From Mediterranea sp. An20 (lineage in GTDB: Bacteria; Bacteroidota; Bacteroidia; Bacteroidales; Bacteroidaceae), in contig NZ_NFJV01000022.1 in assembly GCF_002160055.1 (NCBI RefSeq), forward strand, positions 1 through 64,000: a DNA stretch of 64,000 nucleotides, in the 5' to 3' direction. This document shows, piece after piece, positions 1 to 8,043 of this stretch. Both the position numbers and the translations under genes were made by a program. Every line of letters starts with the position of its first letter. Position 1 is the first letter of the stretch. The notes beneath the pieces are model-generated. The model did not search any database and was not told the DNA's origin. It worked only from the letters and a program-made list of their open reading frames with translations.

Positions 1-978
1 CTCGTATGCCGTTTCACTGTCATCCGGGTCACCGTGCCATACGCCCCTGCCCATGACGAAACTCATTCCGTATTCCTCCCATGAAGAGAAATGCTCAAGT
101 GCCGTATCTGCCGCCGCCTGCATGATTTGCCACATTTCACCCTCGTTCACATAGCCGCAAAGGTATGCCCAGCGTCCGAGGTTTACCAGACGCACCAGAT
201 CCCATGCGATGACGCTGCCCGGCATCTTCCCTCCGGGACACCATCCGTTTTCTTCCATGCTCTCCGCTATCAGGCAGACATCTCCTATCTTGCTTTCCTC
301 GTCGTCTCGCTCTTCCTGTGATATGTTTTCGATTCCCCGTTTCCGGACTTTTTCAAGGGCTTCGTCGGCCTCGGCATGATGCCCTTCTTCAAGCAGCCAC
401 TTCACAATCTCCAGTGTACTCTCGCGGTCAGTCACATTCCACCAGCTCTCAATCGTGCTCCTGATGCTTTCGACATCTTCCTCAGGACAGTCAATCGAAT
501 CCACATTCTCGTCATTATACACTAACATGGGCGCACCGAAAGCCAGCAGCCGGAGCTGTGCCGTATCCAGTTTGCCGTCGTCGGCTTTGTTAATGGTCCA
601 CCCATCACTACCGAAGGCGTCCATCATCTGTGCCATTGCATCGGATGAGGACAGTTCCTCTCCGAGTGTGCCGTCCATCATTCCCTGCATCATCTGCTGG
701 GCGTATGCCATGTTCTGACGGCCTGCCTGCGCCACCGTCTCCGGGTCTATGCCCGCCGCTTTCAGCATAGCTTCCTGCTGTGCCTGTGCTGCTGCTATGT
801 CGGGCATTCCCGCGCCCATCTGTGCCATGAGTTGTTCCTCCATGCCGCCGGGCATCTGGAATCCCGGGATATTCCCGAACATGGACTGTGCCTGTTCCAT
901 TGCCGCCTTTACTGCGGCTTCCTGTGCCGCCTTTGCCATTTCCTCCGGACTTTGAGGATTTGCTTTTTCTTTTGTCAT
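1..978 (-). CDS. DUF1266-like protein, 3' end beyond window
   Basis: Starts at 978 (ATG, MTKEKANPQS) and stays open to the left edge, so at least 326 codons. Residues 10-100 are low-complexity and rich in Ala, Gln, Met and Gly. From about residue 190 comes a helical domain with a W-D-L-x-R-L-x-N-L-G-R core and a following GYVNEGEMW stretch, which I recognise as DUF1266-like. DUF1266 proteins are cytosolic and often found near polymorphic-toxin and immunity genes. It is the last visible gene of a four-gene leftward operon with two ankyrin proteins. Function unknown; an immunity or effector-accessory role is inference from family and context. Confidence 0.6.
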   Translation of the reverse strand, partial: MTKEKANPQSPEEMAKAAQEAAVKAAMEQAQSMFGNIPGFQMPGGMEEQLMAQMGAGMPDIAAAQAQQEAMLKAAGIDPETVAQAGRQNMAYAQQMMQGMMDGTLGEELSSSDAMAQMMDAFGSDGWTINKADDGKLDTAQLRLLAFGAPMLVYNDENVDSIDCPEEDVESIRSTIESWWNVTDRESTLEIVKWLLEEGHHAEADEALEKVRKRGIENISQEERDDEESKIGDVCLIAESMEENGWCPGGKMPGSVIAWDLVRLVNLGRWAYLCGYVNEGEMWQIMQAAADTALEHFSSWEEYGMSFVMGRGVWHGDPDDSETAYE

Positions 979-1007
979 ATCATCTTGATTATTAAAAATG
1001 TGATACT

Positions 1008-1982
1008 CTATCCTTCGGCTCCTGCCGTCAGCAGGATTTCCGTTATTTCGTTGTAACCCCGCTCACTGGCATAATACAATGCCGTATGCTGGAGATTGTC
1101 CGCAAGGTTCACGTTCGCCCCATGCTCCACAAGGAGTGAGACAAATTCGTTGTTCCCTTCTCTGGCGGCAAGGATTAGGGGCGTTTCCCCGTTCCCGTTC
1201 TGCGCATCTGCCTGTGCGTGGGCTGCTATCAGGTCGTTGCCGATAAACTTGTTCCCGGACCATGCGGCAAAATGTAGCGAGCTGTTTCCGTCCAATTGGG
1301 CCTTGTTTACATCAGCTCCGGCACCGATCAGAAGCCTGGCAACGGCAAGGTTTCCTTTCATGCAGGCGATGATTAACGGGGTTTCCCCTACGTCGTTCGC
1401 CGTATCTATCATGTCGGGGTATGCAGAAAGTAGCGAGCGGACGATTTCCGACTGGCCGTTGAAAGCCGCCTGATGAAGCGGTGTGTTGCCATGTGTATCG
1501 GTCGTGCTTTCTACGGACAGACGTTCCACCACTGTACGCAATCCTTGTGCAGTGGCGTAGTCTATCGCCTTGTGCCCCGTGTTGTCGGCTATTTCCGTGT
1601 CCGCTCCCTGTTCTATCAGGAACAGGGCGGCGTCTGTACGCCTGTTGTCAAGCAGACGGATCAACGGGGTACGGCCATCGCTGTCCGTTGCATCAATGTC
1701 CGCTCCGTATTGTAACAGTTTCCCGATTATCTCCTTGTTCCCGCTCCGGGAAGCGGCGTGCAAGGGTGTTTCCGACAGGTTGTTGGCGATGGTCGCATCC
1801 GCCTCGCTGTCAAGCAGCAGGTTCACGATGTCCCTGTAACCTTTCAGACAAGCGTAATGCAGCGGCGTATTGCCCTCGGCGTCCCGCTTGTTCACGTCGA
1901 TGCCGCCTTTCTTCAGGAATATCAGCACGATGCCTTTCTGTCCGTTCCGGCAGGCATTCAGAAATGTCATGTTGTTGTCCAT
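1008..1982 (-). CDS. ankyrin-repeat protein (324 aa)
   Basis: Consists almost entirely of about ten ankyrin repeats, visible as repeated G-x-TPLH-x-A and LL-x-x-GAD-V/I units from residue 25 to the end. There is no signal peptide and no membrane segment, so a cytosolic protein-binding role is likely. It lies 29 bp upstream of the DUF1266-like gene and 7 bp downstream of another ankyrin gene, all leftward, which suggests one transcript. In Bacteroidales such genes occur in immunity-gene clusters beside type VI secretion effectors; that assignment is inference. GC content is clearly higher than in the cassette array to the right. Confidence 0.8.
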   Translation of the reverse strand: MDNNMTFLNACRNGQKGIVLIFLKKGGIDVNKRDAEGNTPLHYACLKGYRDIVNLLLDSEADATIANNLSETPLHAASRSGNKEIIGKLLQYGADIDATDSDGRTPLIRLLDNRRTDAALFLIEQGADTEIADNTGHKAIDYATAQGLRTVVERLSVESTTDTHGNTPLHQAAFNGQSEIVRSLLSAYPDMIDTANDVGETPLIIACMKGNLAVARLLIGAGADVNKAQLDGNSSLHFAAWSGNKFIGNDLIAAHAQADAQNGNGETPLILAAREGNNEFVSLLVEHGANVNLADNLQHTALYYASERGYNEITEILLTAGAEG

Positions 1983-1989
1983 ACGATTC

Positions 1990-3564
1990 TCAGCTGTATT
2001 TCAATAAAAATTTCACAAGGGATTCGTCGTTCTTCTTCGCCGCAATGTCCAGGGCTGTCAGCCCCTCATTGTTCACGGCGTTCACGTCCGGGGTACCGAA
2101 GTCCATCACGAGGGCGGCGGCTTCCTTCGAGCCTCTCATCGAGCTGGCTGCGATGTAATGCAGCAGGGTATTGCCCCATTTGTCCCTGGCGTTGATGTCC
2201 GCTCCGGCTTCAAGCAGTATTTCAAGTGTCTCTGCATCCTGTTCCGTGCAGGAACGCCCGTCGTATGGATATGACCTCGGCATGGCCGCGAAACGCGGTA
2301 TGTTGCCGTCCCAGTACCGTCCCCCGTAGAGATTCATCGCAGGGGTCTGTCCCTGCATGTTGGCGGCATTTACATCCGCCCCGTTCTCCACAAGATAACG
2401 TACAGCCCAGATACCCGTATCATATCCTGCCCCGCGGCAGGCGACGGACAGGGCCGTGTTCCCCTCTTTGTCGGCAGGGCTTTCCGGGTCCCATCCACAT
2501 TCCGTCAGGCATTGAAGGAAATGCAGACATTCTTCCTTGTCCTCGTGCTCGTGTCCTCTGTTGCTCATCCATACGGCAAAGGCCGTCCGTTCTTCAGCAT
2601 CCCCGAAATTCGGGTCGGCACCACCTCTGAGCAGCATTTCCGCTGCGGTGAAGTTCTCCCATGCAAGGGCGCAACCCAACGGGGATTTGCCCTTGAAGTC
2701 GGTCATGTTTTTATCCTCGCAGATGCTTTGGGTATCTACTCCGGAACGCAACAGGGCATCCAGGGCTGTCATGTCATTGTGCCATAATGCCTGGAAGATG
2801 TCCAGCCCTCCGGCGAGGGCGGCCAGACCGTCCGTTTCGGGGTCCTGTCCCGACAGCAATGCCCCGATTTTACGCGCACCGCTTTCCACGGCTATGTCAA
2901 AGGCGGTTTTCCCGATGCTGTCCTTTTCTTCAGGGTCTATCTGTCCGCTTTCCAGAATGAGCTTTGCGGTGTGGCAGCACTGTCTGTCCGATTCCCGCAG
3001 GTTTTCCAGTTCGGCATACGCTTCCTGCTTGGATTTGTCCGAGTACCACCGCTGGGAAAAATCTGCTATCCGTCCTTCCGTGCGCCTGATATCGTCCGCA
3101 ATAAGTCCGGCAGACAAGCAGATGACGTGCAGCACGTTTCTGCCGCTCCTGTCTGTAGAATCAATGCGGTTCCCCGTCGTCAGAAGGGCATCGGCCATCT
3201 GGAAATTGCGGTTGCGCACGGCTTCGATGAGGGCGGTCGTGTCTTTGCCGGAACGGGGCACTCTCGCCCCTTTGGACAGGAGCAGGCCGGCAATGTCGGC
3301 ATCGTCCGGTCGGGGACCGCGCCGCGCCATGACGCACAGCGGCGTGTCGCCGTCATCGTTTTTCACATTGGGGTCCGCGCCCCTGTCCAGCAGGATACCT
3401 ACGGCTGTCATGTCTGCAAAATGGCAGGCCGTATGCAGAGGGGTATTGTTCTTGCGGCTTTCGTCCAGGCTGTCAAGCGGGACATCCTGGTATGCTTCGT
3501 ATAATTCGGAAGGTTCCGAATCATGGGAAGTGTGCAGATTGTAGATTTCTTTATTGGTCATCAT
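1990..3564 (-). CDS. large ankyrin-repeat protein (524 aa)
   Basis: An N-terminal ankyrin block (residues 40-150) and a C-terminal block (residues 265-524) are separated by a charged helical linker around residues 150-225. The repeats show the TPLHTA, GADPN and GNTALSVA forms. Two ATG codons stand side by side at the start (MMTNKE). The start overlaps the end of the 162-aa gene upstream by 14 bp, so the two are probably translationally coupled. No secretion signal is seen, so a cytosolic interaction protein is most likely. The substrate or partner is unknown. Confidence 0.8.
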   Translation of the reverse strand: MMTNKEIYNLHTSHDSEPSELYEAYQDVPLDSLDESRKNNTPLHTACHFADMTAVGILLDRGADPNVKNDDGDTPLCVMARRGPRPDDADIAGLLLSKGARVPRSGKDTTALIEAVRNRNFQMADALLTTGNRIDSTDRSGRNVLHVICLSAGLIADDIRRTEGRIADFSQRWYSDKSKQEAYAELENLRESDRQCCHTAKLILESGQIDPEEKDSIGKTAFDIAVESGARKIGALLSGQDPETDGLAALAGGLDIFQALWHNDMTALDALLRSGVDTQSICEDKNMTDFKGKSPLGCALAWENFTAAEMLLRGGADPNFGDAEERTAFAVWMSNRGHEHEDKEECLHFLQCLTECGWDPESPADKEGNTALSVACRGAGYDTGIWAVRYLVENGADVNAANMQGQTPAMNLYGGRYWDGNIPRFAAMPRSYPYDGRSCTEQDAETLEILLEAGADINARDKWGNTLLHYIAASSMRGSKEAAALVMDFGTPDVNAVNNEGLTALDIAAKKNDESLVKFLLKYS

Positions 3565-4039
3565 TGTTGCATGAAGTATTGATTAACGTTTCAATATGTT
3601 TGTATTTCCCGCCCAGCCGGAAGGAAATGGCCTTAAGTTCTCCGTACAGATGCTGTTTGCAAGCGGCTTCCGCCTTCAGGCGCAAGATCCGTGTGTATGC
3701 CAGCGGCTCGGGAGTGCCTTGCGGCATGGGGCAGAACGGTGACTCCTCGTCATGGAGGTAACGGAGGAAGGCTTCAGGAAGTCTTTCCGTGCCGTGGCCG
3801 ACATTCATGGGCACAAGGCGTTCGGCTTCACAAAGCAGCCTGTGGCACTCATCGTACCATTCCACCATGAAACAGCAGAGGGCTTTGTTGTACAGTAGCT
3901 TAAAATCCTTGGCCGGAATACGGTCAAAGCACACATAGGCGGAAGAAAAAGCCTTGTTGCTTAGGAATGAAACTCCAGCAGCGAACAGCTTGTCCGCATC
4001 TTCTTTAGGTATGCCTGGGGTATTTGCAAACTGTGTCAT
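3551..4039 (-). CDS. small helical protein, TPR-like (162 aa)
   Basis: First gene of the leftward operon that continues with two ankyrin proteins. Residues 10-80 are helical with an alternating Ala/Tyr/Leu pattern (AGVSFLSNKAFSSAY, YNKALCCFMVEWYDECHRLL) that resembles two tetratricopeptide repeats. The rest is helical with no recognised motif. No signal peptide or membrane segment. The upstream 70 bp (4040-4110) hold no clear promoter box. I do not recognise the family beyond the TPR-like look; it is possibly an adaptor to the ankyrin proteins. Confidence 0.6.
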   Translation of the reverse strand: MTQFANTPGIPKEDADKLFAAGVSFLSNKAFSSAYVCFDRIPAKDFKLLYNKALCCFMVEWYDECHRLLCEAERLVPMNVGHGTERLPEAFLRYLHDEESPFCPMPQGTPEPLAYTRILRLKAEAACKQHLYGELKAISFRLGGKYKHIETLINTSCNNDDQ

Positions 4040-4110
4040 ATCAGAAAGTTTATTGGAATTTATAAATGACTTTTATTAAGTAGCCATGCTGCCTGCCACA
4101 TTTTGTTGAT

Positions 4111-4578
4111 TTAATGATCTAAAATTAAATTCTGTATTGTATTATTTTTCCATATAAAGCTGAAGCTATAATCCAAATCATATGTGGTGAAGGTGATTTC
4201 CCAGCTATTGTTGTATTTCTCGGATAATTTGATTTCTTCAGGATAGAATCTGTTTTGCCACGAGGCATATATTTCTTCCTTATGTGCCAACCGGCTTTCA
4301 TCAGGCAAGCGGCTTCCCACTCGCTCATTCACTGATTTCCAGTTTTCCAGCAACACCTGTAAATCCAATATCTGCCGGGGTAATGGAGCCGAAGTGTCTC
4401 CATCCAGCCAAATCACTGTTTCAGCCGAATATGATGGCAACTGTAATGTACACCACCAGCCGCATCGCTCGTTCGGCCACCAATCGCAAACTTTGGAATG
4501 AAAAACTCCCAAGCCTTTTATCGCATATTCTCTTTTTCTTCCCAATAAAGCAATTGCCAGCTTCTTGATATGATTCAT
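4111..4578 (-). CDS. unknown cytosolic cassette protein (155 aa)
   Basis: I chose the ATG at 4578 (MNHIKKLAIALLG). A longer reading to 4686 would run through the hairpin repeat at 4613-4657. The C-terminal half alternates hydrophobic and aromatic residues (SWEITFTTYDLDYSFSFIW), an all-beta look seen in several small immunity families, but I cannot name one. No signal peptide. AT-rich and leftward like the other cassette genes. It is the last cassette of the array, beyond the decayed recombinase head, and is followed by the GC-rich ankyrin operon. Confidence 0.55.
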   Translation of the reverse strand: MNHIKKLAIALLGRKREYAIKGLGVFHSKVCDWWPNERCGWWCTLQLPSYSAETVIWLDGDTSAPLPRQILDLQVLLENWKSVNERVGSRLPDESRLAHKEEIYASWQNRFYPEEIKLSEKYNNSWEITFTTYDLDYSFSFIWKNNTIQNLILDH

Positions 4579-4612
4579 TGTTCTTGTTTTAAGTGTTATT
4601 TGAGAATGAGTT

Positions 4613-4657
4613 TTATGGTTTGAAAAAGAACACCGGTTGGGGCTACCTTTCCTTGCA
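4613..4657. repeat. cassette-boundary hairpin repeat, degenerate
   Basis: Reads TTATGGTTTGAAAAAGGAAC-like on the left and CTACCTTTCCTTGCA on the right. It aligns end to end with the intact repeat at 11738-11784 (TAATGGTTTGGAAAGG... CTTTCCTTGTTA). The terminal TAATGG and TTGTTA boxes are each mutated, so it is probably inactive. The stop codon of the 140-aa gene (4643-4645) lies inside it. Confidence 0.55.
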
Positions 4658-5065
4658 GCCGATGAACTTGCTTTTGTATATGGCATACTCTACCGTATAA
4701 ACAGCCAGTTTCACGCCTAAGAACATGCCAACAAGCAATATATATGCTACAAAACAAAAATGATTATACAGGAGGTCTGTCAAGAATATAGGTATCAGCA
4801 GGGCCGTGATTGTAGCGTTCTGAAACCATTTCTGTACTTTCAATAACAGGTCAATGTACAAGTGATTCTCTATGTAGCTGAACCCCCATCTGTAATTATG
4901 TCGTTTCAGGTAAGACAACGAGAACCATAGTCCTGTAAGTGAAGCGATAAGGGCTACATACCACCATGCATCCATGTATGGGAACATGCTTTTTAAGAAT
5001 GTCAGCAGAACAATGCCAATGATGCTGCATTCATAGACTATTCTTACTTTTGTTGTATTATTCAT
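4643..5065 (-). CDS. small multi-pass membrane protein (140 aa)
   Basis: Four hydrophobic segments, near residues 10-30, 36-52, 83-105 and 108-130, with a charged loop between the second and third (LKRHNYRWGF). No enzymatic motif. It is the first gene downstream of the decayed recombinase head at 5163-5483, whose promoter (5455-5462) is still intact and points at it. Small polytopic inner-membrane proteins are a typical class of immunity protein against membrane-acting effectors. That role is inferred; the family is not recognised. Confidence 0.55.
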   Translation of the reverse strand: MNNTTKVRIVYECSIIGIVLLTFLKSMFPYMDAWWYVALIASLTGLWFSLSYLKRHNYRWGFSYIENHLYIDLLLKVQKWFQNATITALLIPIFLTDLLYNHFCFVAYILLVGMFLGVKLAVYTVEYAIYKSKFIGCKER

Positions 5066-5162
5066 ATATATATATTGTTTGTAGAAACGCCATTGGGTTG
5101 AAGCACCTCCGCATACGAAGTATTTCTGTATCTTCCGGCGTGATTTTACGAAAATTTGATTT

Positions 5163-5483
5163 TCATGCCAGAGCCTCGATGTAGCTGTTCTTGACAGCAG
5201 CCATCATAAAAGGCATTTTGATATATCCGTTCGCACATACGATTCCTCCTGCAATCGGAATAGTGCCGGTACTTCGCTTTCGGGTCTTCCGGTATTCGAC
5301 ACATTCTGACCGACCTGCCCGGAACACACAGCAGGCCATTCCCGGATGCTCTATCCGGATGTAATACGCATCATGTTTTTCTTCCATGTACAGAAGGATG
5401 CTTCCTCTTTGTTTCTGAATCTTATCCATGTTGCCGAAACTAAATTCATATGCGCAAATATAGCAAAAGGATTGCAAAAACAA
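5163..5483 (-). pseudogene. decayed N-terminal remnant of a tyrosine recombinase
   Basis: From the ATG at 5429 the product MDKIQKQRGSILLY... aligns with the N-terminus of the intact recombinase at 16848-17954 (MDKAQRQRGSIILH...). Similarity runs for about 85 residues and then stops before the SAM-like and catalytic domains, which are absent. The upstream DNA is also closely alike, including the promoter and the stretch GTCTGTTTTATTGTGTTAAAA. This is the relic of a second array head whose recombinase was deleted down to its first domain. It cannot be catalytic. The remnant now forms a short leader between an intact promoter and two cassette genes. Confidence 0.75.
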
Positions 5484-5484
5484 A
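5455..5484 (-). promoter_or_regulatory. promoter of the decayed recombinase copy
   Basis: On the minus strand a -33 TTTG (5481-5484) and a -7 TATATTTG (5455-5462) are separated by 18 bp, the Bacteroides sigma-ABfr pattern. The same boxes with the same spacing precede the intact recombinase. An imperfect dyad (AACAAACTG...GGTCTGTT) overlaps the -33 box. Confidence 0.65.
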
Positions 5485-5561
5485 CTGACCGGTCTGTTTT
5501 ATTGTGTTAAAACTTATAAGAAGGATGATTTACGGATATGGTTTTTACCGGAAATCTGCTT

Positions 5562-5632
5562 TCAGACCTTCAGTAAAGAGCAAAGGAAATGAAGCCTCTT
5601 TGTGTAAATCGCCTGATATTCAGCATTGAAAT
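5562..5632 (-). pseudogene. C-terminal remnant of a TetR-type regulator
   Basis: The last ~20 codons (ending RLHFLCSLLKV) match the C-terminus of the intact TetR at 18086-18697 (KLHFIYSLLKA), and the DNA stays alike for about 70 bp. The gap from this stop to the first residue of the recombinase reading frame is 79 bp, against 78 bp in the intact pair. The rest of the gene is missing; beyond 5632 the sequence is unrelated until a hairpin repeat at 5734. With 5163-5483 it shows a second TetR-recombinase head lost by deletion. Confidence 0.65.
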
Positions 5633-5733
5633 CTACCGATACCCTCCGTACCGTTGATGCCTTCTCAACATGCGGCTTAAATCTTTCAACTGCACAATTC
5701 CTTTCGTATTTCCCGAAATCCGATTCCCTGCAA

Positions 5734-5778
5734 TACTTTGAAAGGAGCATTGTAAGATGCTGTCCTTCTGCTGCCAAC
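5734..5778. repeat. cassette-boundary hairpin repeat, degenerate
   Basis: Contains GAAAGGAGCATTGT and AGATGCTGTCCTTC, the same stem (GCATC/GATGC flanked by AAAGG/CCTTT) as the repeats at 9919 and 11202. The outer TAATGG and TTGTTA boxes have decayed. It lies directly beside the TetR remnant. Confidence 0.6.
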
Positions 5779-5792
5779 TACTGAATTCTCTG

Positions 5793-6197
5793 TTATACAA
5801 TTCTCAGCCAATGGCGATGCGTTATGATGAAATAAAGCAATATGACCCAAAGAGGATAAATCACCCAGGACATGATGCAGGAGAACCTTTGACTGCCAAA
5901 CAGCAATGGCTTTTCCCGCATTATTTCAATTCCCCTTTTCTTTTTGATGTAATGCCTGCTCATGAAATGATACATGATGCAATAGATTAGGATGAAGAAA
6001 ATAAACGGCAAATCATAATCGAAGTTATCTTTGACCAATGGATAAATCAACACTATTGCAGGTAAAAATAATAGTCCGCAAAATAGCATCACAGTTCTTT
6101 CATGCGGGTTTTCCAACCGAAATTTGTCCCGGTTGAATATGAAGAATTGATAATACATTGCATCGAAGAAGAATTTTATCAGTCTGATTGCTTTCAT
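5793..6197 (-). CDS. small membrane protein, 4 TM (134 aa)
   Basis: Starts with the amphipathic stretch MKAIRLIKFFFDAMYYQFFIF. Hydrophobic segments lie at about residues 37-55 and 65-83, then a basic loop (MSRHYIKKKRG), then another at about 107-127. The same plan (aromatic N-terminus, two helices, basic loop with Tyr/Lys, two helices) recurs in the cassette products at 8558, 11307 and 15686, so these look like one loose family. No catalytic motif. It is a likely membrane immunity protein by context only. It is the last gene of a six-gene run without intact repeats. Confidence 0.55.
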   Translation of the reverse strand: MKAIRLIKFFFDAMYYQFFIFNRDKFRLENPHERTVMLFCGLLFLPAIVLIYPLVKDNFDYDLPFIFFILIYCIMYHFMSRHYIKKKRGIEIMREKPLLFGSQRFSCIMSWVIYPLWVILLYFIITHRHWLRIV

Positions 6198-6209
6198 GCT
6201 TGCTTTACA

Positions 6210-6521
6210 TTATGGAAAAAAACGATATATTATCGTCAGGGCGGTCAGGATGATGTGTGCCCAAAGGCAGACCGTATTATATCTCATCCGATATAAAGCA
6301 GATATGCCTATACCGACAACTGCCCAACAGACGATTATCCAACAGGAAACGATGTAATTGCAGGAGGATTCGTAAATCCATCCGAAGCCTTCGCCTATGG
6401 GATAGAGTTCCGGATGCCTCGTGAACTGCAAGTAATCACTGATGCCTGCCCATAGCATCAACAGGCAGCATAACGCCCATATCGTCCTTGCTATCTTTTG
6501 CCAATGAATCATTCGTTCCAA
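6210..6521 (-). CDS. small membrane protein, 3 TM (103 aa)
   Basis: Hydrophobic segments at about residues 10-30, 50-72 and 80-98; charged residues are few. It starts 20 bp after the stop of the next gene upstream (6542) and ends 12 bp before the next start, so it is probably co-transcribed with its neighbours. Family not recognised. The only inverted repeat nearby (ACGATA/TATCGT, about 6223-6237) is short and inside the last codons. Confidence 0.5.
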   Translation of the reverse strand: MERMIHWQKIARTIWALCCLLMLWAGISDYLQFTRHPELYPIGEGFGWIYESSCNYIVSCWIIVCWAVVGIGISALYRMRYNTVCLWAHIILTALTIIYRFFP

Positions 6522-6541
6522 TTTATAATATCCGGCGGCAA

Positions 6542-7015
6542 CTAATCACTATTGGGGTGATTAAGTCGTTTGCTACCGGCATACAGTTTCATAGCATAAG
6601 AAATAATCATTACCACCGTAAGATAAGTCATGATGATTGCGCCAACAATCCAACAAAAGTAGAAGTTGTTTTCATCAGACGGTATCATATTCTCCGGCAG
6701 TACCCCTGTGCGTTCATATTCCGCTTCGTAGGTGCCAAGTGTCGGCAGTGCGCTAAACCATAATAGGCTCCAAAGGTTAAAAACAGCTTGCAGCAGAAGA
6801 GCGGACAACCGACACAACGTATTGCGTATCGCTATATCATACAATATATAAATGGGACAAATGCCAATTAGTGCCATCATGCTTACCAAAGGTCTGCGGT
6901 CGTCATGGGCAATCCATTCTCCCCCTTGCATTTCTATCGCATAATATTCAAAGTATAGAATGACAGCGAAAAGCAAGAAGTATATCGTGAACTTTATAGC
7001 ATTGGCTTTTCTCAT
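6542..7015 (-). CDS. membrane protein, 4 TM (157 aa)
   Basis: Opens with a basic N-terminus (MRKANAIKF) followed by a transmembrane helix at 8-27. Further helices lie at about 46-66, 70-88 and 120-145. A hydrophilic loop (residues 93-118, with EAEYERTG and SDENN) is probably exposed. No motif recognised. Close spacing to the genes on both sides suggests one transcript. Immunity function is inferred from context only. Confidence 0.5.
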   Translation of the reverse strand: MRKANAIKFTIYFLLFAVILYFEYYAIEMQGGEWIAHDDRRPLVSMMALIGICPIYILYDIAIRNTLCRLSALLLQAVFNLWSLLWFSALPTLGTYEAEYERTGVLPENMIPSDENNFYFCWIVGAIIMTYLTVVMIISYAMKLYAGSKRLNHPNSD

Positions 7016-7109
7016 TGAATTGGTATTTCAAGTTGGCAATCCTAATCCACCGTCTAAAATTACGGAAAATAATGGAGAGACTGACCATACGGCCGGATTT
7101 TTTTATGAA

Positions 7110-7460
7110 TTATCCATACCGATTGGTTAAATACCCGCAAATGAATAGGTAGATTCCATAAATTACAATAGACAATCCCATATAGACGAATGCCCTATGA
7201 GGGAATATATCCAGATGATTGCTCCATAGCAGCACAGGCATTATCACCGGGAGTGCAATCAGGAATTTTCTTCGGGTAAGCCGTAGGATGAACATGCCCG
7301 CCAGTAAAGTCAAAAACTGGATGACAATGCTGAACCGGAAGAGGATGCCTATCGAAATGTCCATGTGCGCAATCGGTTTGCATACATTGATTTGATTGAG
7401 GCATAAGCAATATGCCGCACAGCAGATTATATTCAATATGACAGGGACAAGTATTTTCAT
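7110..7460 (-). CDS. membrane protein, 4 TM (116 aa)
   Basis: I chose the ATG at 7460 (MKILVPVILNIICC). The longer reading to 7499 overlaps the upstream gene by 38 bp. With this start the ATG lies 1 bp after the upstream TGA (7464-7462), a typical coupled arrangement. Four hydrophobic helices span about residues 3-20, 35-60, 68-85 and 92-112. Family unknown. It shares an operon with the signal-anchored protein at 7462-8037, so the two may act together. Confidence 0.55.
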   Translation of the reverse strand: MKILVPVILNIICCAAYCLCLNQINVCKPIAHMDISIGILFRFSIVIQFLTLLAGMFILRLTRRKFLIALPVIMPVLLWSNHLDIFPHRAFVYMGLSIVIYGIYLFICGYLTNRYG

Positions 7461-7461
7461 A

Positions 7462-8037
7462 TCATTCAATACCGTACAGCTTCTTTTTGGCGCAGACAAA
7501 AGAATTCCAATCCTGGAAAAGTTCTTTGATGCGGTTCACATATTTGTTGCCTTTCTTGTAGTCCCAATCCCAATGTACCCAAACCGTGTGGTATTTCTGG
7601 TTCGTGTCCACCGAATAGTGGTGCGTTTCCATTAAAATGTCGTCAATGTGGTTCCTGAAATCTTGGATGTTGTCCCAAGTGGAGAACACCGGGTCGTATT
7701 CCTCGCCCTCCTTGAAATTCTTCGTCATATACTTTGTTTCTTTATAATAGGTGCGGGATATGGATTCGTATTTCTCCAAAGTGTCCAGCGGCAATGTCTC
7801 AATGTCGTATTTCTCCACCACCTTGCGCAACTCGCAGGTGTCGCACGGAGCATTGCTTACTACAAAGGCTTCGTGTTTCATGCCATCGTTCAGTCTTGTG
7901 AGAATCGGATAAAACTCCGTCGGTTTGTCAGGATTGTACCCGCAAGCCAGCCATTTCCACATCAGCAACCCTGCTGCGAGGATGGTCAGGATAAGTATGG
8001 TTCGCTTTTTCATGGGCAACTTGGGTTTAGCATACAT
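7462..8037 (-). CDS. signal-anchored periplasmic protein (191 aa)
   Basis: A hydrophobic segment at residues 12-30 follows MKKR, giving a signal anchor or uncleaved signal; an alternative start is ATG 8013. A C-D-T-C pair (SNAPCDTCEL, about residues 63-68) could form a disulphide, which fits an extracytoplasmic location. The C-terminal part is rich in aromatic and charged residues (VWVHWDWDYKKGNKY). Not a recognised family. The next gene upstream stops 6 bp before the start and the downstream gene is coupled, so this is the middle gene of a tight operon. Confidence 0.55.
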   Translation of the reverse strand: MYAKPKLPMKKRTILILTILAAGLLMWKWLACGYNPDKPTEFYPILTRLNDGMKHEAFVVSNAPCDTCELRKVVEKYDIETLPLDTLEKYESISRTYYKETKYMTKNFKEGEEYDPVFSTWDNIQDFRNHIDDILMETHHYSVDTNQKYHTVWVHWDWDYKKGNKYVNRIKELFQDWNSFVCAKKKLYGIE

Positions 8038-8043
8038 ATCAAC

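Noticed and set aside
4080..4110. Another degenerate hairpin repeat before the 155-aa cassette's end
   Set aside because: TTTTGTTGA recalls the TTGTTA box but there is no TAATGG partner and no stem.
6210..6240. Hairpin ACGATA/TATCGT as a decayed cassette repeat
   Set aside because: The stem is 6 bp, lacks both end boxes and lies in coding sequence; chance is enough.
7075..7116. TAATGGAGAG...TGAATTA as a decayed cassette repeat
   Set aside because: The left box is present but no complementary arms can be drawn; too weak to list.
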